Shown piece by piece: positions 6,791 through 15,665 of a stretch of DNA of 24,924 nucleotides; the first letter of the stretch is position 1; every line of letters starts with the position of its first letter. Below the pieces are notes generated by a model, which was not told the DNA's origin, made no database searches, and saw only the letters and a list, made by a program, of their open reading frames with translations. The position numbers and the translations under genes were made by a program. The DNA comes from CAYUHC01 sp964444555 (GTDB taxonomy: Bacteria; Patescibacteriota; Minisyncoccia; Phycocordibacterales; JACOZG01), in assembly GCA_964444555.1 (NCBI GenBank), contig CAYUHC010000011.1:1-24924 (forward strand), read 5' to 3'.

Positions 6791-8068
6791 ATGCGACTTG
6801 GTGGCCGCCGTGAGGCCCTAATCCTGTTTATTGGAGACCTGGTTTTCTTTGTGGTGGCGCTCTGGCTGACGCTCCTGGTGCGTTATCGTGGTTGGCCGAG
6901 CGAGGAATTATTCTTCGATCATTTTGGTCCGTTTAGCTTTCTCTTTTTGGTGTGGGCGGCAGTGTTTTTAATTCTCGATTTATATCGCACTCAAACTTTA
7001 CTGTTTGGCAATGAGTTGCCAACGAGGTTGTTGAGAGCGCAGATTGTTAACAGTTTGATTGCCCTCATTTTTTTCTACGTCATGCCGGACTGGGGCGAAC
7101 TTTCTTTGGCGCCGAAAACTAATTTGTTTTTGGACTTGGTGTTTACCTTCGTTTTAGTTTTGTGGTGGCGGCGGGCTTTGGCTCCGCGCTTTTACCGCCC
7201 GCGGCCAATGACGGTTCGTTTTGATTGCGAGGGAGCAGAGGTCGAGGAGCTGAAGTCTTTTATCGAGGCCAACCCCAAGTATCGACTTCGTCTAACCGCC
7301 CATAATCCGCAATTAATTGTTTTTAATCGTTACGATTTGTCTGCCCCAGCGCACTTTTTGGATTCTTATCGATTGCTATTTAAAGGAGTGCAGTTTGTGA
7401 GTGTTCAAGATCTGTACGAAGAATTTTTTGGCCGCGTGCCCCTGTCGCTAGTAAACGAACGGTGGTTTTTGGAACAAATTTCTAATCGACCGATGTTGGT
7501 TTATGATGCCTTTAAAAGAGTAATTGACGTGGTGGTGGCCTTGGTCTTGGGCGGCTTGTCGCTGATTGTTTATCCGGTGGTGATTCTTATGATCAAAGCC
7601 ACAGACGGCGGGCCGATCTTTTTTGTCGAGGAGCGAGTGGGACGTTTCGGTCGCCCGATTAGGATTACCAAATTTCGCACGATGTCGACGGAGGTCGATT
7701 TGGCGCGGCGACGCGTGACGCGGGTCGGTAAGTGGTTGCGCAAAACTCGTCTCGACGAATTGCCTCAGTTGGGGAGCGTGCTTCGAGGCGATCAGTCATT
7801 GATTGGTCCGCGACCCGAACGTTTAGAATACGTGGAGCTGTATCGCGAGCGGATCCCATTTTATGATGCCCGCCACTTAATTGCTCCGGGACTCTCTGGT
7901 TGGGCCCAGATTTATCACGACAACCATCCTCATTTCGCGGTGGCTGAGGATGCGACGCGAGAGAAATTGTCTTATGATTTGTATTACGTTAAACATCGTA
8001 GCCCGTGGCTGGACGTGGCGATCGGTTTGAAGACGATCAACACCATTGTTTCGCGCAAAGGAAAATAA
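6791..8068 (+). CDS. Polyprenyl-phosphate sugar-phosphate transferase (initiating enzyme, WcaJ/WbaP type)
   Basis: Encodes 425 residues. ATG 6791 is chosen over an in-frame TTG at 6770, since the promoter lies between them. The enzyme would transfer a sugar phosphate from a nucleotide sugar to undecaprenyl phosphate, starting a surface polysaccharide or glycoprotein glycan. Four hydrophobic helices occupy about 1-130, followed by a degenerate cytoplasmic domain. The C-terminal catalytic domain (about 235-425) has 'KRVIDVVVALVLGG' with its re-entrant helix, 'GGPIFFVEERVGRFGRPI', 'KFRTM', the catalytic Asp-Glu pair in 'TRLDELPQL' (D322, E323), 'SLIGPRPER' and 'PGLSGWAQI'. The PAP2 gene starts 3 nt later, forming an operon. 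The sugar is unknown. Confidence 0.92.
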   Translation: MRLGGRREALILFIGDLVFFVVALWLTLLVRYRGWPSEELFFDHFGPFSFLFLVWAAVFLILDLYRTQTLLFGNELPTRLLRAQIVNSLIALIFFYVMPDWGELSLAPKTNLFLDLVFTFVLVLWWRRALAPRFYRPRPMTVRFDCEGAEVEELKSFIEANPKYRLRLTAHNPQLIVFNRYDLSAPAHFLDSYRLLFKGVQFVSVQDLYEEFFGRVPLSLVNERWFLEQISNRPMLVYDAFKRVIDVVVALVLGGLSLIVYPVVILMIKATDGGPIFFVEERVGRFGRPIRITKFRTMSTEVDLARRRVTRVGKWLRKTRLDELPQLGSVLRGDQSLIGPRPERLEYVELYRERIPFYDARHLIAPGLSGWAQIYHDNHPHFAVAEDATREKLSYDLYYVKHRSPWLDVAIGLKTINTIVSRKGK

Positions 8069-8071
8069 TCA

Positions 8072-8605
8072 ATGGAGCTTAACCAATTAATTTTTCGTTT
8101 CTTGTTTAGCCTGGGTGGCCGCTGGCCGCTAGTGGACGAGGTGGTAATTTTTAGCGCGGTATGGCTGGGCTATGTTTTGGGGTTATTGCTCGTGGGCTTT
8201 TTTGTTTGGCGATTTTATCGTCGGGACGAAGTGGCAGGCACCGCGGCGGCTAGCGTGGTGGGGGCGGCTCTGGCGGCGTGGATTTTTAGCGCGGTGGTTA
8301 AATTTTGGTACTTGGCGCCGCGGCCGTTTGCTTTTTATGCTGAATTGTCGCCCCTCTTTCGTTACGGATTTTTAGATTCTTTCCCTTCGGGTCACACTAT
8401 CGTCGCGTTTGCCGCGGCGGTGGCGGCGCGACAATTTTATCCTCGTTTCGGGAATTTTGTTTTGGTCTTGGCTTTGATGATTGGGTTGTCGCGAGTGATT
8501 GCTGGTGTCCATTGGCCACTTGATGTGCTAGCGGGCCTGTTGTTCGGGGCTTTTTTGGGCTGGCTAATTCCTCACCTCGGTCCGGTGCGTCGCCAGTTGA
8601 GCTAG
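8072..8605 (+). CDS. PAP2-family membrane phosphatase, likely undecaprenyl-diphosphatase
   Basis: Encodes 177 residues with five or six hydrophobic helices. The three PAP2 phosphatase motifs are intact: 'KFWYLAPRP' (about 75-83), 'PSGH' (105-108) and 'SRVIAGVHWPLDVLAG' (140-155), with catalytic histidines at 108 and 147. Small proteins of this form (BcrC type) dephosphorylate undecaprenyl diphosphate outside the membrane to regenerate the carrier. That fits its place 3 nt behind an enzyme that loads sugar onto the same carrier. An AAGGA-like sequence about 9 nt before the ATG could act as a ribosome binding site, one of few in the window. Another lipid phosphatase role, such as on phosphatidylglycerophosphate, cannot be excluded. 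Confidence 0.88.
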   Translation: MELNQLIFRFLFSLGGRWPLVDEVVIFSAVWLGYVLGLLLVGFFVWRFYRRDEVAGTAAASVVGAALAAWIFSAVVKFWYLAPRPFAFYAELSPLFRYGFLDSFPSGHTIVAFAAAVAARQFYPRFGNFVLVLALMIGLSRVIAGVHWPLDVLAGLLFGAFLGWLIPHLGPVRRQLS

Positions 8606-8626
8606 TTGCGAAAAGCGTTAACTGGC
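8592..8626 (+). repeat. Inverted repeat flanking the secD -35
   Basis: GCCAGTT (8592-8598) and AACTGGC (8620-8626) are perfect complements 21 nt apart, centred on the -35-like TTGCGA of the secD promoter. No T-run follows, so it is a better candidate for an operator or weak RNA hairpin than for a terminator. Confidence 0.4.
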
Positions 8627-8633
8627 ATATAAT
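8606..8633 (+). promoter_or_regulatory. secDF promoter
   Basis: TTGCGA (8606-8611) and a perfect TATAAT (8628-8633) are separated by 16 bp. The -10 ends 9 nt before ATG 8643, again predicting a leaderless message. Confidence 0.6.
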
Positions 8634-8642
8634 AGCGCCCAT

Positions 8643-10025
8643 ATGCAACGAATCAGAATATCCGCCGTCATTATTCTCGTGCTCGGCGTGGCCTTGGGTT
8701 TTTATGTGTACGGTCCAGAACGAGGACTGGATTTTTGGGGCGCCAAACGTTTTAATCTTGGACTAGATTTGCGCGGTGGTAGCCAGTTGATTTATCAAGC
8801 TGATGTTTCGGCTCTCAATGGTGGCGATGTAAGTGAGGCGATGTCTTCTTTGCGCGAAGTGATTGAGCGGCGCATTAATGCCTTTGGCGTGGCCGAGCCA
8901 GTGGTGCAGGTGGAGGAGAGTAGTGTGGTGGGCGGCAGTCAAGATCACCGCTTGTTAATCCAACTGCCTGGCGTGACGGATATTAAAGAGGCCATTGCGC
9001 GGATCAACGTGACGCCGACTTTGGATTTCCGGATCGAGCGTCCAGCCGGTCCAGAGAAGGATCAGATTATTGTCGCTCATGAGGCGGCGCAGAAGTTGTT
9101 GGTCGAGGGCAAACCCTTGCCTAATAATCCACTGCTCTTACAGGACCCTTACTTTATTCCTAGTCCATTGACGGGACGTTTTCTCAAGCGCGCGCAGGTG
9201 GTGTTTGGCGCGCAGGCGGTTACTCCTTCCATTTCGATCGAGTTTAATGATGAGGGGACTAAGTTATTTGCCGATCTGACCAAGGCCAATGTGGGTAAAC
9301 CACTCGGCATTTATCTTGATGGCGTTGGTATTTCGGCCCCAGTGGTGCGCGAAGAGATCCGTGATGGCCGAGCCGAAATTAGCGGTCAGTTCACCCTAGA
9401 GGAGGCCCGCGAGTTGGCGCGCAATCTTAACTTAGGGGCCTTGCCCGTACCGATTACTTTGGTTTCGACCGAGACGGTGGGGGCGACGCTTGGAGCGCGA
9501 GCGGTGGAGCAGGGGATGATGGCGGGCCTGATTGGCTTTGCGGCGCTCGCGGTTTTTATGATCTTGTGGTATCGCGTGCCAGGTGTGGTGGCGGTGTTGG
9601 CTTTAGCGATGTATCTGGCCTTGGTTTTGGCACTCTTTAAATTGTTCGGCATTACTTTGACGGCCGCTGGTATCGCAGGTTTGATCCTTTCTCTCGGCAT
9701 GGCCGTCGATGCTAATATCTTAATCTTCGAACGATTGCGAGAGGAGCTTTTGGCGGGAGATAGTATCCACCAAGCGATTCGCGATGGGTTTGGTCGAGCG
9801 TGGACTTCGATCCGCGACTCAAATTTCTCGACCATTATTTCGGCGGTAGTCTTGTTCTGGTTCGGCACTAGTGTGATCAAGGGTTTTGCACTGACTTTGA
9901 TTATCGGTGTATTGGCGAGCATGTTTACTGCCATTGTGGCCACGCGCACTTTGCTCTTGGCGATTGCGCCCAATCGTAAACTCGGTTGGCGAAAAATTTT
10001 ATTCGGAGTTGGTTTTTCTCACTAA
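8643..10025 (+). CDS. secD: Protein translocase subunit SecD
   Basis: Encodes 460 residues, shorter than the roughly 600 of E. coli SecD because the periplasmic region is reduced. SecD with SecF uses the proton gradient to help pull proteins out of the SecYEG channel. The first helix (about 3-20) is followed by the diagnostic 'FNLGLDLRGGSQLIYQ', the beta/alpha P1 region (about 40-265, with 'EVIERRINAFGVAEPVVQ'), and then five helices of the RND/MMPL fold. The proton-relay segment 'MAVDANILIFERLREEL' has its aspartate at residue 356. secF follows 7 nt later. The heavy load of exported proteins nearby fits, although SecDF is general and need not be dedicated to them. Confidence 0.96.
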   Translation: MQRIRISAVIILVLGVALGFYVYGPERGLDFWGAKRFNLGLDLRGGSQLIYQADVSALNGGDVSEAMSSLREVIERRINAFGVAEPVVQVEESSVVGGSQDHRLLIQLPGVTDIKEAIARINVTPTLDFRIERPAGPEKDQIIVAHEAAQKLLVEGKPLPNNPLLLQDPYFIPSPLTGRFLKRAQVVFGAQAVTPSISIEFNDEGTKLFADLTKANVGKPLGIYLDGVGISAPVVREEIRDGRAEISGQFTLEEARELARNLNLGALPVPITLVSTETVGATLGARAVEQGMMAGLIGFAALAVFMILWYRVPGVVAVLALAMYLALVLALFKLFGITLTAAGIAGLILSLGMAVDANILIFERLREELLAGDSIHQAIRDGFGRAWTSIRDSNFSTIISAVVLFWFGTSVIKGFALTLIIGVLASMFTAIVATRTLLLAIAPNRKLGWRKILFGVGFSH

Positions 10026-10032
10026 TTAATTT

Positions 10033-10920
10033 ATGTTCGTCATTAAATATAAAGCTTTATTCTTTAGTCTCTCCGCCATCTTGGTGGTGGCGTCCTTGTG
10101 GGCGCTCGGGACTTATGGCCTAAAGTTGGGGACAGATTTTACTGGTGGCACGTTGTTTGAGATCGAATATGCTTCGAGCACTCGTCCTGCAGCGACGGTC
10201 GTGGAGCAGGCACTTAAGCCATTGGCTCTAGGTAATGTGTCGGTCCAACCGACCGGCGAACGTGGCCTGACGCTCAGAATGCAGACGATTGATGAGCCGA
10301 CGCGACAGAAGGTTGTTAGCGCCCTAGTTAGTCAGACGGGCAAGTTTACCGAAAAGAGATTTACCAGCGTTGGACCGGCTTTGGGGACTGAGCTGGCCCG
10401 CAAGGGGGTGGTGGCCATTGTTTTGGTGGTTATTCTGATTGTGTTGTATATCGCTTTGGCGTTCCGCAAAGTTTCTCGTCCCGTGAGTTCTTGGAAATAT
10501 GGTTTGATCGCGATCTTGGCTTTGGCCCACGACGTGATTATCCCCATGGGAGTTTTTGCTCTGCTTGGCGAGTGGTACGGCGTTGAGGTTGACGCCCTGT
10601 TTTTGACGGCCCTGCTCACCATTCTCGGTTTGTCGGTTAATGACACAATTGTGGTCTTCGATCGGATTCGAGAAAATTTACGTCATCGCGGGAGCGAAAC
10701 TTTTGCCGAAGTAGTTGGTCGTAGTTTGCGTCAGACCTTTGCTCGATCCTTCAACACTTCGTTTACCGTTGTTATTGTTTTGTTGGCTTTGTTGGTTTTT
10801 GGCAGTGAGACGACGCGCTGGTTTGCCCTCGCCCTAACCATCGGTATGGTGGTGGGAACTTACTCGTCGATCTTTCTCGCGTCGCCTTTGTTGGTGGTGT
10901 GGAATCGTCGCGAACGTTAG
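10033..10920 (+). CDS. secF: Protein translocase subunit SecF
   Basis: Encodes 295 residues, the normal SecF length. After the first helix comes 'LGTDFTGGTLFEIEY', the SecF signature, then a short periplasmic domain (about 45-115) and five helices. 'LSVNDTIVVFDRIRENLR' near 200-217 is the counterpart of the SecD relay segment, with aspartate at 204. It forms a complex with SecD from the adjoining gene. There is no ribosome binding site in the 7-nt gap, so translation probably relies on reinitiation. A hairpin with a T-run overlaps its stop codon. Confidence 0.96.
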   Translation: MFVIKYKALFFSLSAILVVASLWALGTYGLKLGTDFTGGTLFEIEYASSTRPAATVVEQALKPLALGNVSVQPTGERGLTLRMQTIDEPTRQKVVSALVSQTGKFTEKRFTSVGPALGTELARKGVVAIVLVVILIVLYIALAFRKVSRPVSSWKYGLIAILALAHDVIIPMGVFALLGEWYGVEVDALFLTALLTILGLSVNDTIVVFDRIRENLRHRGSETFAEVVGRSLRQTFARSFNTSFTVVIVLLALLVFGSETTRWFALALTIGMVVGTYSSIFLASPLLVVWNRRER

Positions 10921-10951
10921 CGACAAAACTCCAGTTCGCTCGCACGTTTTT
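10913..10951 (+). terminator. Candidate intrinsic terminator of secDF
   Basis: AGCGA (10919-10923) pairs with TCGCT (10936-10940), and AACGT (10913-10917) with ACGTT (10944-10948), giving a two-part stem with a 12-nt loop followed by a T-run ending at 10951. The stem includes the secF stop codon. Stability is modest. Confidence 0.5.
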
Positions 10952-10960
10952 AAGACCTTG

Positions 10961-10969
10961 TGTTAAAAT
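10961..10969 (+). promoter_or_regulatory. Extended -10 promoter of the 1549-residue surface protein gene
   Basis: TGTTAAAAT fits TGN-TANNNT and ends 9 nt before ATG 10979. It sits just after the candidate secDF terminator, so the surface-protein block starts its own transcription here. Confidence 0.6.
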
Positions 10970-10978
10970 TAAAGCCAT

Positions 10979-13900
10979 ATGCGTCGATGGGGTCTTTTGT
11001 CGTTGATTGGTCTAGCGGCATTAGTGGCGGTAATTTATTTACTAGCGACTCGTCCTTTGGCCGTGAGTTTGTGGCGCCAGCTAGCGACGGTCACTCTTTC
11101 GGGCACCACGTACACGGATGATTTTGGAGATGAGACAGGGATCGCTTCCAAGACTGACGTCGAAGTAAGTGATGGCAAAGCGATTGGACCGATCCCTGGC
11201 GAGAGCGATGCTCAGGCGATTGATTCTGGTGATGACGGCCTGCTCTCCTTATTTACTTTCGACAGCGGTTTGTCGGCTGATGTGGGCGTCGCGGGCACTC
11301 CTTCGAACGTGACCACTTCGGCTTCGGGTAAGTTTGGTGGAGCGGCGAGCTTTAACGGCACGACCGGTTCTTATATTTCTTTGGGTGATGTTAACGAAGT
11401 TGATGAGGCTAGTGCATTATCTTTTGCGGCTTGGATTAAACCCAACGTTACGACTAACTCCGCGCAGAGAAGTATTGTCGATAAGACGGATGGCGCGGGA
11501 ACGCCGCCATCTTTTCATTTGCGTTGGACGGCGGGCGAAGCTCAGGCCTTCGGCCCAACTTTTGTTAGTAGCGGTAACGTTACCAAGTCGGCACGCCAAA
11601 ATCATTTGATCCCTGATCAGAATTGGCATCACGTGGCCGCGACCTTTGATGGTCAAAATATTAAATTGTACGTTGATGGCACGCTTGAGGCTTCCGGTTC
11701 TTACGATGAGGCCACGACGACGGTCGCTTCTACTAAACCACTTAAGGTTGGTTTTAACTGGAGCGGCCTGCTTGATGACGTGGGTATCTGGACGAGGGCC
11801 TTGTCGGCCGATGAGGTCTTGGTGTTTTCGGGTACGGTACCCAGCTCGCCAGATCCAGGGACGTTTACTTCTAATTCAATCGATTTGGGCGCGCGCATTA
11901 GTGACATCACCGCCACCTGGACGGGTACGAGTACGGAACAGATTGGTATCGAAATTAAAGGTACTGGTAGTACTTGGTGCGAATTGACCAACGGCGAAGT
12001 CTTTTCGGCGGTGTCTTCTTGTGGATTGGCAACGGCCACTAGCCTTACTTATCGCGCGACGATGCCCGCTAATACTGAATTAGACGAGATCGAATTTTCG
12101 TGGACGCAAGATTTAACCCAACCACCCAGTGCGAACTTATTGACCAACTCTAATTTTGAGCAAAACACTACTGGCTGGACGCTAACCAACGCGACGGCGC
12201 CGATTGATGCCGGGGCCCACGGTGGTTCACGTCTTCTCTCAATTGCCGCCAGTGGTTCGGCCGAGCAGACCGTTAGTTTGAGCGCCGCCTCTAAGTATGT
12301 TTTCCGGGGTTACTACAAAGCCGCTGGCGCGTCCGGGGCTGTCGCCAATTTGGTTTGGTTAAATAGTTCTGACGAGGTCTTGCGAACGGATGAATTATTT
12401 ACGACGAGCGGTACAGTGGCTTGGACTTATTACGAATCGCCGGCTCAAGTGACGCCGCCGGTCGGCACCTCCAAAGTTAAAGTCCAGTTTACCAACACTA
12501 GCGGTACTTTTTACATTGATGACGCGGCGCTAGCAACCGGATTTATTCTCACGACTTCGGCGATTAACGGTTCAGTTTCTAAGTCTCCCAACAAGACAAC
12601 TTATGATGATAATGCTTCTGTTACCCTCACCGCTAACGCCAATTCCGGTTACGTTTTCACTTCTTGGTCGGGAGACGTTTCGAGTAGCACCAACCCGATT
12701 ACGATTTCGATGACTGGTTCAAAAGCGATCACGGCTAATTTTAGCTTAGCGGATCAGGGCGCGGAAAAAAGTTTGTATGTCGACAACAACGGCGGCGATG
12801 GTTTGTCGAGCGGCTGTAGCGACACCTACACTCGAGAACAAAACACTCTTTCCACTCCGTTTTGTAGTGTCCAGCGTGCCGCTAACGTGGTAGCTCCCGG
12901 CGATACCGTTTATATTCGAGGCGGAACTTATACTCACCCGGGCGGGTTACGTAATGCCTATAGTGGAGTTTTTTCTGTCACCCGCGCGGGTACGGCCTCT
13001 AAGCCGATCACTTTTACTAAATACGAGAACGAAGTGGTAAACGTCAGAGACACGAGTCTTAGTTACGCGATCTGGTTAGGCAGTATCTATCCGGCCGTAA
13101 TCCCAGCCGAGCACATTATTATTGATGGGTTGGTGGTGCGCAACGGTTATTCCAGCGGTATTTATATTCAAGAGCCGAACGGGGTGATTATTCGCAACAA
13201 CACCATTTACGATAACGGTGGAGTGGGCAACGGTGCCGGCATTACGGTGGCTGGCGGTGATGATCTGCTGGTCGAGAATAATCGTCTCTACGCCAACGGG
13301 ACTGGTATTTTGTTGCGCGAATATCCTTCGACGGATGGTGGTGGATCGCTAAACGCGGCGCAGGGTGCCCAGGAAGACGTGATCATTAAAGATAACTTTG
13401 TTTACGCTTCGGGTATTAATGCGTCCAATCCCGGCAACTCTTCAGGTATTAGTATTCGTTACGGCGATGGTGCGACGATTGAGGGCAATATTATTTGGGA
13501 CAACGCCGACGCGGGCATTAACGGTTTGGGTAACGTCGGGATCAAAATTTTGCGCAATGCCACCTTTAACGCTTGGCAACCCGGCGGCAACAATGCCGGT
13601 ATTAAGTACACGGTTCGTGGTGGGGGTCTAAACTTGGGCGCTTTCAATATTGTGTCTTATAACGCTGGTTACGCTTACGAGGGCGACTGGGGCTTGGGTG
13701 ATTTGGTGATGAACAATACCATCGTTCATAACGATTATTTGGGTATGCCGGTGGGTTATGACATGGCCGTGTTCAATAATATTTTTAGTAACAACTACCC
13801 CACCAACACTGGCGGTCAGCGAGAGACGGGCATTAGTGGATCGTCTGACCAGATTATGACGACGAGTGATTACAACTTGATTGGTTTTGAGAGTCAGGGT

Positions 13901-15628
13901 CATCTTAATTATATTTTGAATGCGGCTCTTAATCTAAAAAATCACTTACTAACTGGTAGTCCGAGCTTGGTGGGGCCGATGTTTAGTTTTAGTCGCGCTT
14001 CAGTGACCCAGATAATCCATCCCGAACAAATGTTTGATGACGCGAATGATGATGGAGTCGTGACGGTCGCCGAAGCGCGGGCCGATATTGCTGCTCGCTA
14101 CGCGCCGTCTAACTCCAGTCAAGTTTTGGGGGCGGGGACAACCTTAGAGACAATTGAGGCTTTGCTGGAAGACGCTCAGGAAGAATTAGAGGAGGGGGCG
14201 GATCGTCGAATTGCGGATCACTCGCGCTTTAGTGATGTTAAAAACGTTCACGCCAATATTTTGGCCGGACGAATTAAGTCGTACTTGATCAATAATAGTC
14301 ATCGGATGATTGGTGAGCTGGATTCGCTTAAAGATTTTGCCGGTAATTCCGTGGCGACCAATGTCCGTCTAGATCTTGGCGCGATCCAAGGTGGCGGTGG
14401 TGAGGTGGCGGCGCCTTATTTTACTTTGACCACTTCCGTTTCCGGCGGTTCGGAAACTGGTTCGATTACTCGTTCGCCCAATCAGACATCTTACGAATCG
14501 GGGACGACCGTGACTCTGACCGCCACGCCTTCGGGTAGTCGAGAGTTTGCTGGTTGGGGTGGCGCTTTGTCGGGTACGACCACTCCGACGACGATTGTGA
14601 TGGACGGCAACAAGACGGTAACGGCCAGCTTCACTGGTGTGACGCCAACGAGTTATCGAATTGAGTCGACGCGGACCGGCACCGGTGGCGAGATTGACCC
14701 CTGGGGGGATGTCTTCGTTGTTCCTGGTTCTGATCAAACCTTTACCTTTACGCCGGAGAGTGGCTACTATCTTTACGCTTTGACGGTTGATGGCGAGCCT
14801 GTGGCGACGTCGACTCTAACGGGCGATCCCCTAAGTTATACCTTTTCGAATATTAATGCCGGGCATACGATTGACGCGGTTTTCGTAGCTTTTGGCGTAA
14901 CGCCACGTTATCCTTTGCGGGTCAGCGGCACTAATGGTTCGGTCTCGCGGACGCCCTCGCAAAACTTTTATGATTACGGCACGGTAGTAGAGCTAACGGC
15001 AACACCAGAGCGTGGTTATGATTTTGTGGGTTGGGAAGGCGATGCTTCGGGTCGGCAGAATCCTCTAAATTTGACGGTTGTCAGTGATATGACGGTGAGG
15101 GCAGTGTTTAGTCGAGCGGGCGGTGGTGGAGGCGGCGGACGGACAGTTAAGTCGACGGCTAAGCCGGGTGAAGAGGCAACGACCGCCAGCGTCTCGGGTA
15201 CGACCGGCACTACCGGTGACAGTTCTTCGGGTCGGTCATTTAGCCCCCTGCGGACGCCCTTTGGTGTCGGGCAGAGAGGTAACCACATTGTTCAACTTAA
15301 GCAGATGTTGGTCCGCGATGGGGTTTATACAGGAGAGATTACGGATTCTTACGACGCAGCGACCGTTGAGGCGGTTAAACGTTTTCAGATTAAATATGGC
15401 ATTTTAAATTTTGGCTCGCCAGATAGTAATGGCTTCGGTTTGTCGGGCCCGGCGACTCGCGCCAAACTCAATGCTTTGTACGCTAATCCGGTGATTGATC
15501 AGGCTGCGATCAATAATTTAACGCCAGAAGTGAGAACCGCCTTAGTTCGCGATCTCCAAAGTCGCCTCGTCACCTTGCTCAAAGAGTTGGTTACTCGTCT
15601 CCAACAAGAGGGAAGTGGGGAAAACTAG
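10979..15628 (+). CDS. Giant wall-bound surface protein: LamG, CBM-like, beta-helix, repeats, PG-binding
   Basis: Encodes 1549 residues. An N-terminal signal or anchor helix (about 4-25) is followed by a LamG/concanavalin-like domain (about 87-283: 'WHHVAATFDGQNIKLYVDG', 'LLDDVGIWTRALS') and a CBM-like beta sandwich (about 386-520: 'LLTNSNFEQNTTGW'). A first 70-residue InlB/Flg_new-type repeat (about 521-594) leads to a right-handed parallel beta-helix (about 598-940) with many 'G-I/V-x-I-x-x-N' rungs, as in pectate-lyase-like proteins. A perfect EF-hand loop DxNxDGxxxxxE lies at 1021-1032. Three more repeat modules (about 1148-1220, 1226-1300, 1310-1378), a glycine run, a PG_binding_1 domain (about 1428-1502, ending 'LSGPATRAKLNALY') and a C-terminal helix complete it. 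It is probably a calcium-binding, glycan-binding adhesin or polysaccharide-degrading enzyme fixed to peptidoglycan; no catalytic residues could be assigned. Confidence 0.85.
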   Translation: MRRWGLLSLIGLAALVAVIYLLATRPLAVSLWRQLATVTLSGTTYTDDFGDETGIASKTDVEVSDGKAIGPIPGESDAQAIDSGDDGLLSLFTFDSGLSADVGVAGTPSNVTTSASGKFGGAASFNGTTGSYISLGDVNEVDEASALSFAAWIKPNVTTNSAQRSIVDKTDGAGTPPSFHLRWTAGEAQAFGPTFVSSGNVTKSARQNHLIPDQNWHHVAATFDGQNIKLYVDGTLEASGSYDEATTTVASTKPLKVGFNWSGLLDDVGIWTRALSADEVLVFSGTVPSSPDPGTFTSNSIDLGARISDITATWTGTSTEQIGIEIKGTGSTWCELTNGEVFSAVSSCGLATATSLTYRATMPANTELDEIEFSWTQDLTQPPSANLLTNSNFEQNTTGWTLTNATAPIDAGAHGGSRLLSIAASGSAEQTVSLSAASKYVFRGYYKAAGASGAVANLVWLNSSDEVLRTDELFTTSGTVAWTYYESPAQVTPPVGTSKVKVQFTNTSGTFYIDDAALATGFILTTSAINGSVSKSPNKTTYDDNASVTLTANANSGYVFTSWSGDVSSSTNPITISMTGSKAITANFSLADQGAEKSLYVDNNGGDGLSSGCSDTYTREQNTLSTPFCSVQRAANVVAPGDTVYIRGGTYTHPGGLRNAYSGVFSVTRAGTASKPITFTKYENEVVNVRDTSLSYAIWLGSIYPAVIPAEHIIIDGLVVRNGYSSGIYIQEPNGVIIRNNTIYDNGGVGNGAGITVAGGDDLLVENNRLYANGTGILLREYPSTDGGGSLNAAQGAQEDVIIKDNFVYASGINASNPGNSSGISIRYGDGATIEGNIIWDNADAGINGLGNVGIKILRNATFNAWQPGGNNAGIKYTVRGGGLNLGAFNIVSYNAGYAYEGDWGLGDLVMNNTIVHNDYLGMPVGYDMAVFNNIFSNNYPTNTGGQRETGISGSSDQIMTTSDYNLIGFESQGHLNYILNAALNLKNHLLTGSPSLVGPMFSFSRASVTQIIHPEQMFDDANDDGVVTVAEARADIAARYAPSNSSQVLGAGTTLETIEALLEDAQEELEEGADRRIADHSRFSDVKNVHANILAGRIKSYLINNSHRMIGELDSLKDFAGNSVATNVRLDLGAIQGGGGEVAAPYFTLTTSVSGGSETGSITRSPNQTSYESGTTVTLTATPSGSREFAGWGGALSGTTTPTTIVMDGNKTVTASFTGVTPTSYRIESTRTGTGGEIDPWGDVFVVPGSDQTFTFTPESGYYLYALTVDGEPVATSTLTGDPLSYTFSNINAGHTIDAVFVAFGVTPRYPLRVSGTNGSVSRTPSQNFYDYGTVVELTATPERGYDFVGWEGDASGRQNPLNLTVVSDMTVRAVFSRAGGGGGGGRTVKSTAKPGEEATTASVSGTTGTTGDSSSGRSFSPLRTPFGVGQRGNHIVQLKQMLVRDGVYTGEITDSYDAATVEAVKRFQIKYGILNFGSPDSNGFGLSGPATRAKLNALYANPVIDQAAINNLTPEVRTALVRDLQSRLVTLLKELVTRLQQEGSGEN

Positions 15629-15649
15629 GGTTCAATTCGTTGATTAATT

Positions 15650-15658
15650 TGCTAAACT
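15650..15658 (+). promoter_or_regulatory. Extended -10 promoter of the 1676-residue protein gene
   Basis: TGCTAAACT ends 7 nt before ATG 15666 in a 37-bp gap. It has the TGN extension, and no Shine-Dalgarno sequence intervenes. Confidence 0.5.
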
Positions 15659-15665
15659 TAAGCTA

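Noticed and set aside
9386..9973. 195-codon open frame antisense to secD
   Set aside because: It lies wholly inside a well-conserved secD frame, is Ser/Thr/Arg/Lys-rich as expected of a shadow frame, and has no recognisable motif.
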